From assembly GCF_000485595.1 (NCBI RefSeq), contig NW_014577084.1, positions 550,938 through 576,964 on the forward strand: a stretch of 26,027 nt of DNA, given 5' to 3'. The stretch comes from Priapulus caudatus. Its lineage: Eukaryota > Priapulida > Priapulimorpha > Priapulimorphida > Priapulidae. A model generated the notes under the pieces. That model ran no database searches. It had not been told where the DNA came from and was given only the letters and a program-made list of their open reading frames with translations. The stretch's first letter is position 1; each line of letters opens with the position of its first letter. Shown here piece after piece: positions 19,175-26,027 of the stretch. Position numbers and translations under genes: made by a program.

Positions 19175-21068
19175 AAATATTTTATTTCTTCTTGTTATTC
19201 ATCTATCTCGCGTAGCGCTGGGGAAAACAGCATGAACGTTCATGTATCTATGTATAGGGTTTATGCCTATATCCACTATCATATCTGACGCGTTTCATTT
19301 TTGCTAAGATGCACATGTGGCAACTGCATGCGTCGGTTATTAAAACCTCCTCGTAATAAATTCTCATTTAGCCTTTTAATTCAGCTAAAACGTGGTTTTC
19401 GTTACACCTCCTTCATCCCGCATGCAATTAGTAGTTGCTGCTGGCGGAAAGTGATCCAGTGTATAAACCGATCCAGCGGAGCTAGAGCGAAACTCCAGGG
19501 CCCTTCATATTGCTCACATTTAGAGGCCCACTTATCTTCATGCTCTGCGTTCTAGTCTGTCGACGAACGTTTCTATGGCTACGTTTAACGTGGGCGCTCG
19601 GCTAGGTTCGTGCTAACGACGTCCTATAAAGTCAGTCTAATTCCGCGCTATATATTTTCCCTATTAAACAGTGTTATCAAGAGCGGTGTTATATGTCTAT
19701 CAATATCATGCCCGTGTGTAACTACGTCCAGATCGATTGGCAGGCAGCTTTGCTGTTGTTACAACTCTTTATGTGTGTGTGTCAAAGCCGAGCTTTGCAC
19801 GATCATTCAGTTGTTGAAGTTTGTCGTATTCTGCAGAGCAGAATATATGTAGTACATATGTAACATAGTCATGCAGTAGTTTTGGCTAACCAAGGTCAAT
19901 TACTCAGTAACCTCACATTTTGTCAAGGGTTCTCGTCATGGAATTATGGCATCTGAATACGTGATTCACATTTCGATTTAAACATGTCTAGTTTCCGAGA
20001 TAGCGAAGATGTAGTAGCCGTGTTTTCCTCGGTACGGGAGTTACACGAATTTAAACGTGTCACGCTCCTCCTAAAGAAATACGTCGAATTGCAGCAACTA
20101 TGTGAGAGATTCTCAGTCTAATGTTGCTCGACTCTAGCCATTAATTCTCTATCAGTGACAGGTATTTTGCCGGCGTGTGCAGTCGCACCGGCTGCTGCCA
20201 TGTCAGTGACGCAGTTGCTCGGTTCGTCCATCGATCGCAAGTGTGCATGGTTTATATATTTTTTCGGGTTCGACCTCGGAAAGCTGCGATGTGTTATGGT
20301 AATAACGATGCCGTTTTACTGCTTCCAATCATTATTTGTCACGCATAATAGCGCAGTCAACACCGAAAAGGGAAAATGTTGATGAGCGAGTAGCCGCCGG
20401 TTTCGCCTGCCTAATGTTGCGAGAAAAATTATTTTGCGCGCAAATATTCGGAAAGAAATTTCAGATATATGGATAACTGCCTGAAAACAGTAGCTCTGTG
20501 GCGTCGCTATATTGTAAGCACGACGACGTCGTTGCTATATAAAGCTCTCGTGCGTACGCTGCTGCTGCATTTATATCAAATAGCTAATGGCGAGCATCAT
20601 CTGTCCGCTGATGCTGCCGACGACTCTGGAGTCGAGGCTGCGGTCTCAGGGGTACACTACTTCCAAGCGAACGCCGCCGCAAGATGTTGCAAAACTGCCC
20701 TAATTGATTAGTCGGCAAGCTCGACCAGGCCAATCGGTGTACCCATGTACGTTTAGGGTAACCAGTCAAAGAAGACCATGGTGGGTGAGGGGGGGGGGGT
20801 GAATTCCGCCACGCGCAATCATTTTTTCTTCGACTCTAGCTGCCAGCGTTTCGATGGAAATGGTCGAGATGTGGGAATTATTAAGCCTATTATTGGTGGC
20901 GATATTACCTGACGCAACCCTGTTACGTGGCGAAAAATTACAGTCAGCCTTCACGTAAGCTCGGTTTCAGTATGCTTTATCGTCTATATATACAACATCT
21001 TTATGTAAGGATTCTATACTGCGTTGATCTGATTACGAAACGGTAGCATTTATTATTACATGGGTAAA
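19175..21068. other. No gene recognised
   Basis: Open frames of 75-84 codons at 19301, 19610, 20155 and 20469 (+ strand) show no motif, no plausible splice pairing and no shared composition. A G run near 20789-20801 (GGTGGGTGAGGGGGGGGGGTG) is potentially quadruplex-forming. Otherwise nothing supported. Confidence 0.4.
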
Positions 21069-21417
21069 AATTAACTTTTGAACACGGGAGTCCAGCGGAC
21101 TCCCAAGTCCCTACCCTCAAAAAGAGGGAGTCCGCAGCAAAATGAGGGAGTCCGTAGTCTGAGGTTCAAAATTAATTAATATAACAACAACAACAACTAA
21201 TAATATGTGCTTATTTTTAAGATTCATGCGGTTGCACGTCTGCCAAATTTTCTTTGGACATTAGCTGAAAAAATACGGTAATTCCGCGAGGCCGTGCTCT
21301 GGAATGAACTAGTTATTATGACAGAATTTTCAGGGAGTCACGCGGACTCCTGCATATGTCAAATCAGGGAGTCCGACAGTAAATCAGGGAGTATTTGACT
21401 CCGAACTCCCGTTAATT
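21069..21417. repeat. Duplicated GGGAGTCC module
   Basis: Two direct, diverged modules, 21084-21177 and 21331-21417. Each contains GGGAGTC(C/A)..GCGGACTCC, then AGGGAGTCCG, a spacer with CAG(C/T)AAAAT, then AGGGAGT. The first module is bounded by an inverted pair, AATTAACTTTTGAAC (21069-21083) and GTTCAAAATTAATT (21164-21177). The whole segment has AAAATTAAC at its left edge and the inverse GTTAATTT at its right edge. About ten GGGAGTC words in both orientations occur in 330 bp. Family unknown. Confidence 0.7.
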
Positions 21418-21769
21418 TCGCAACCTGTTATTATATTTTATTTACAAGTATAATCACGTGATTTTATTTATCAGAAATTGTTCTGTTTATAACAGCGAGT
21501 GGGTCATTGCGATAGCTATATGTTTGAGCACAAGGTTTGCACTGTACGTAGGTTCGGGCAGAAGTACTGTACGTGGATTCATCACATGCTAGCAGTGTAA
21601 TAGAACTGTTACTAATCTCGTTTATCGGTGCAACCACATTAGCCTAGCTGTTACTGTGTCTGTCGGTTACTCGTACTGTTATCATCTCACTCACAATGTA
21701 TATGCCCCAAGCAATGAGTAACCCCAATAGCTAGTAGCAGATTTATTTATACGTTATTATTAGTTTTTA

Positions 21770-21832
21770 ATATAATCAAGAGCTAAGAATACATTATTAT
21801 GTATTATAATGTATTATTAGCTCTTGTTATAA
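21770..21832. repeat. AT-rich hairpin
   Basis: AAGAGCTAAGAATACATTAT pairs with ATAATGTATTATTAGCTCTT around a short loop at about 21800. The pairing extends outwards through TATAATC/GTTATA. No T-run or gene is associated, so no terminator is called. Confidence 0.8.
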
Positions 21833-21846
21833 TACATAATATATGT

Positions 21847-21894
21847 GCGCGTGTCTATAGGGTCCCTGTATAGAGGGACCCTACGCGTGTCTAT
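21847..21894. repeat. Small hairpin between short direct repeats
   Basis: TAGGGTCCCT (21858-21867) and AGGGACCCTA (21874-21883) form a perfect 10-bp stem with loop GTATAG. The hairpin sits between direct copies of CGCGTGTCTAT (about 21848-21858 and 21884-21894), like a small insertion with a target-site duplication. Confidence 0.75.
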
Positions 21895-22956
21895 GTGCGC
21901 GTATTTATGTGCGTGGTGGCGTGTTAACTACGTGGTAGTGCACGGTTACTACTCTCTGCTTTGTAATTGGAGAGCCTATACGCTAATTGGCCATTTCCCG
22001 TGCTTACGGTACGTACTCATCCGCACTTCCAGCTTGATTTTTTAAACATTGGGGTTGGGTGTCTTAAAATGTTTACAATATAGACCAGATTCGACTTGCT
22101 TTAAAGTCTAGACCCATCAGACCTTGACACCTGTCAGGTGTACCTTTTCACACCTGTGGCTCATCTCTTACCTTGACACAGGACCCGTACAGGCTTGCGA
22201 ACACGCAGCAGTCATGCATGATCAATCTTTGTCTGCATGTGGGGATCTATTATGCCACTTGGTCGATGAAGATATTAATATTTTGGTCGTGGCTATGAGC
22301 GACAGTGCCATGGATGTGTAATACATCCTTAAAAGCATTAGACACATTTGGCGTCTCGTTGTCAAAACCGATATGCTTCCAACCCTGAATGTCTCAGGTT
22401 AATGCATACGATAGAGTTGGTCCTGTCCTGTGCAATGTGAGACGGTGAGGGCTAATGCTGGAGCGCACACTGTAGTCGTTTGAATTCTCGGTGAAACACC
22501 ACAGGGAGAGAGATTCATATTCGTAGCAGGTAGGTCCCTGGCCTGTCGAACTAGATGATTCCTTGCTATTTCTGGGATGACGTTCCCAGTTTCCTGTTAC
22601 TATAACGTCATTCCCACACGGAGTTGCCATAGAAACAGCATTACGTTCTCATAACCACTGACTCGCTTCTACTCGCAGAACGAATATTGCAAAAAAGCGC
22701 CCTGGACATGTGATTGAAAAGATGTCCCATCAATGGCCTTTTACAGTCTTTACGCTGTGCAGAGAGATTGTAGATCAGCCCTGTATAGGCATTGCCCAGC
22801 CGAAGCCATAAAGTGACAGGAGAGAATATGAGCGGCTTGTGTATTGCCTATTAGAAACTATAAAGATAAATACGATGCAGCTAAGCTTCTGTTCACATAC
22901 ACGGATGCACATGAACGTCTGTGTGCAACCACGCGCGTACACAGGCACTCACGCTG
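21895..22956. other. No gene supported
   Basis: A 65-codon frame at 22124-22321, with an AG-ended pyrimidine stretch (CTTACCTTGACACAG, ending 22182) inside it, is the only exon-like item, and it matches no family I know. Nothing else of note. Confidence 0.4.
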
Positions 22957-23097
<141 letters not shown>

Positions 23098-23100
23098 CAC

Positions 23101-24361
23101 AAACGGCTTTGAGGTGTACAGGGTACAGCCATTACGCGAGAGATTAGTCGGCGTAGGGCGTTTATACGGGGAAAGGGAACACGGAATTTTATGTGGCGCC
23201 GCGCAAACATTTCCTTTATCGACGGCGCAAATGAAATTTTCCGCCGGAATCGACGCGGAGGCTGCGATGGGTTGACGCACCTACATCGTCGCCGACCGCG
23301 CTGATGCTCTCCGATTCAAAGTGCGAGTAAACACTGCAAGGGTCTACAGAGAGTGGGTCTCCACGGTAGCAGGTGTCCTGTGGCGCAGCCATTGACAGTG
23401 ACTGAATGCAGACGAGTGCGTATGAGCATGGCGGCGGAAGCAGCGGCGAGAGCGTGATTCTCTCGCCACACGTTTTAGTAGATATTTAATCAAGTCGTAT
23501 CTCGGCTATGAGGCAGGCGTCACGAGGCGGTCGATCATTGCGTGAGCGGACTTCGACAGCAGCGCGCAGATCTACCGGCGGGTATATAGTGCAGGGGAAG
23601 AGAGAGCGCGCGGGGGGGGGAAGTTTCCCGGCGAAGTTTTAACGGGCTGAAAAAACTGCACGTGTGGCGCTTGCTATTGATTCGGAGTTGTTGCGCGGCG
23701 TGTGTAAACGGCCAACCAGCGAAATAGTTCTGGGAAAGGCCTTCGAGGCGTATCAGAATATGGAGAAAACGCACGCGCTGTTTCGTCGCTACAATCCTAT
23801 AACGTGATTTCCGTGGCGGTTTCGCTTTCGCGCACGTTCCAGACCTGATTCATCATGCATAGCCTCGTTTTATACGGATAGCGGTGAATTAATGAGGCAG
23901 TAACGCGTCCGTCTGTTGGGTCAGCGTAGTAAATAAATCGGAATGTAGTTTGCTAAAGCTTAGCCAAACTAAACGCGCGTGAGCCACATATTGAATTGGA
24001 GAATATATGATGTAGGCTACCGTTGCTGAAGCGAGTTAGGACTTTGGGCACATACTATTACTTGGCAGAGGAGCCAAACTTTTATAGTTGCTCAAGTTGA
24101 TTCATGGGTGGATTGATTTCAATCGCGTTCCGTATGAAGAGAAATAATGCTCTAAGTCACTCTCCGATTGTGTGAAAAATACAAACTTTTGTAACGTGTT
24201 AAAATGTTTTCATACTTATGTTTTCCTACTTATTAGCGATCACCACGTATACTTGCGTTATGTGATACTGGGCACTGAAATCCCGGCAAACTATCTAATG
24301 AAAATTCTGCCGTCTGTCAGTGGTAATGAGACGTTTTGGGGGGTTGTCCGCACCGTCATTT
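23101..24361. other. CpG-rich stretch 23190-23620, no gene recognised
   Basis: CpG-dense blocks occur at 23190-23310, 23410-23470 and 23520-23640, which could be a CpG island or promoter region. A perfect 8-bp hairpin, GGCGAGAG..CTCTCGCC, lies at 23445-23467. An ATG-GCG-GCG start at 23429 reaches a stop after nine codons. No downstream coding exon was identified. Confidence 0.4.
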
Positions 24362-24421
24362 TCGTATATACGTATTTACGTATATACGTATAATTGTGTA
24401 TAATTGTACGTATAATTGTGT
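24362..24421. repeat. TATACGTA / ATAATTGTGT short repeat
   Basis: CGTATATACG..TTTACGTATATACG is palindromic; it is followed by three GTATAATTGT units. The following 24422-24950 holds a short CCACGGACCGTGG palindrome (about 24504) and no supported gene. Confidence 0.7.
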
Positions 24422-24950
24422 GGTTACAAGCTTTGCAATTTTATTCCGCCCACGGCTAGAATTTCGTTGACCTTGGCATTGCCAGGGCCTTGATTGCTTA
24501 TTAGCCACGGACCGTGGTCACTATAAAATATACATGAGTTACACGGAGCTAATTTGAAAAACGTAACTCTGGCACCAAAGGGTCTACTGGCGAACTGTAT
24601 TAGTTGTGATTAATACTATTATGCGACGCAGTGCGCGATGAACACACTTCACCGTTTTCGCGGAGCTGCACTGTCCGTTGCTAGACTGTGGGTCTGTAAA
24701 GCGCGCAATGATATACCCCCGGAGAGCGCTAATACGGCGCGGCCATTTGTATACGCTAGTATCGCTGAAATATTAATGCTAATGAGACTTTGTTACCTGC
24801 AGCGGGTCGGAAGGCATTTTATTATTTCACAAAGCTTTCACGTGATCTGCTTTGTTTTAGCAATCCTGCGAGACAGTAGTTAGTTTAGCTCGCCCGCGGG
24901 TGTTCGTGTCCACAACTACGCAATAGTAGTAGTATAGCTGCTTGGTTTTT

Positions 24951-25524
24951 AGCTCATCGGACGAAGTCAGATGCAGCTTGTAGAATCGCATGAGCGTCCG
25001 TCCGTGATCGGTGTATCCGTGTGTCCGTCAACAGTTGGGCACAAATCGTAACCGCTCGACGTACGGTCACGATATTCGGGACGTCGGGGGGAATCGTGAA
25101 AAGTACTCGGGATGACCAATTTGGGGGTCAAGGGTCAAAGGTCAAGATGTGTCAACGGAGGGGGAATATTTCCCCCTTACCTTAAGGTATAGGATGAAAT
25201 ACGGAATTGCGGCACAAATATGAACGGCTCGACCTATGCTCTTAATATTCGGTGTATAGTGTGATGGGCAGGAAACCCATCACCAGTGCGAAATTGGAGG
25301 TCACAGGTCAAAGGTCAGTGGGGGAAAGGTCAGATATCAGACATTTTCTGAGGACATGGTCTGACGGAGCGATTGAAAAACTTTTTTGTTTCAGCGCTGA
25401 CCTACCATTTTTATCACTTTATTGAAAGGACCATGAAGTGTCTGATGACCTTGGTCTGATAACCTTTTGACCCTGAAAAGGAGGGGTAAACAGGGATTTA
25501 TTGACTGTTAACAAAGGACTGAAC
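24951..25524 (+). repeat. Dispersed repeat, copy 2 (partner at 4187-4800)
   Basis: Same orientation and order of shared words as 4187-4800, with moderate divergence and small indels. It starts AGCTCATCGGACGAAGTCAG at 24951, after TTTTT. Similarity fades at TTGACTGTTAACAAAGGACTG near 25524. It carries two three-part half-site clusters: GGGTCA/GGGTCA/AGGTCA at 25125-25144 and AGGTCA x3 at 25298-25317, each spaced by one base. Confidence 0.85.
25298..25317 (+). promoter_or_regulatory. Potential DR1 nuclear-receptor element (three AGGTCA half-sites)
   Basis: Three perfect AGGTCA hexamers (25298, 25305, 25312), each separated by one base, give two overlapping DR1 arrangements, the class bound by RXR heterodimers, HNF4 and COUP-TF type receptors. 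A similar group lies at 25125-25144, and degraded versions lie in the partner repeat. Binding is inference only; no gene start is seen nearby. Confidence 0.5.
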
Positions 25525-26027
25525 TGCTTTTGCTATTACTATTAGAAGCCACTCCACCGCTCCCATCACGCCCCCTCCCCACACTCTCCTCCACCACCAC
25601 CACTACGCTCGCGCTCGAGGCATGATCAGATGATAAATGTTATATAGTGAAGGTCATTAAAGTTACCAGGTGTATCTTTTATTACTGTACTACGGTATAG
25701 CAAAGCTATCATAGATTTTATATCTGTATTAGTAGTATCCTATATAGATAATATATGCTCTTAGCGCGAACGCGGTGGCGGGAGGGGCGCACTTGATCGG
25801 TTGCCAGTAAGTTAGCAGAAGAATACCCGGCTACAGTACACGTCAGTTGAGCGCTGTCGCTCTGCGGCACTTGTCGTATAATCGCAACGTGGGGTGACTA
25901 TTGACGAACAATAGTGTGTACGAGTACCTTGTGATGTATTCGTGTCACAGGTGCGATAACCACGCATATAATTATCCGTGGCCAAAAGCGCCACGTATGC
26001 TCACATATCTTCTATCTATACTATAAT
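25525..26027. other. No gene recognised
   Basis: A C-rich stretch (CGCCCCCTCCCCACACTC, then CCACCACCACCAC) lies at 25568-25602, followed by AT-rich sequence. Nothing else supported. Confidence 0.4.

Noticed and set aside
22124-22321. 65-codon frame with a possible acceptor at 22182
   Set aside because: No family resemblance, no matching donor, and no neighbouring exon in phase.

Overview
The window is animal nuclear DNA. It has introns with GT..AG junctions, long simple repeats, TTAGGG-type telomeric motifs, MITE-like and foldback elements, and no prokaryotic-style gene layout. I read it as an invertebrate, possibly marine, but no base here fixes the taxon. Most of the sequence is intron or intergenic repeat, and most long open frames are chance or low-complexity frames.

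The one gene I can identify is on the + strand: a middle-to-late section of TTC7, the tetratricopeptide scaffold that works with hyccin/FAM126 and EFR3 to bring PI4-kinase III alpha (PI4KA) to the plasma membrane. Two exons are clean and splice in frame (9760-9857 and 10228-10332; the second is a textbook TPR). A third exon (2057-2195) is recognisable only across frameshifts. Two short candidate exons (427-504, 679-749) fit the variable linker just upstream. The 5' and 3' ends of the gene were not found, so the gene probably extends beyond both edges of the window.

The most striking structure is a head-to-tail duplication with an abrupt join: 3972-8130 and 8131-11040. It contains the two clean exons in copy 2 and broken versions of both in copy 1. 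The copies differ mainly by scattered one-base indels in exons and introns alike. Copy 1 also carries about 1.2 kb (4187-5365) that copy 2 lacks, and that extra segment starts with a dispersed repeat found again at 24951-25524. The simplest reading is two alleles, one with an insertion, placed in tandem by an assembly with uncorrected long-read errors. A genuine exon-pair duplication is the alternative, but the splice phases do not allow both copies to be read in frame.

The rest is repeat-rich. There is a hAT-like MITE (2303-2689) and four foldback elements (2904-3651, 13181-13396 with telomeric arms, 14996-15445 with a perfect 40-bp central palindrome, 18016-19174). There is a 46-bp minisatellite carrying an AGGTCA half-site in most units (16225-16694), long GA and CA tracts, a duplicated GGGAGTCC module (21069-21417), and two small hairpins near 21.8 kb. 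I found no RNA gene, CRISPR array or clearly novel multi-gene system.
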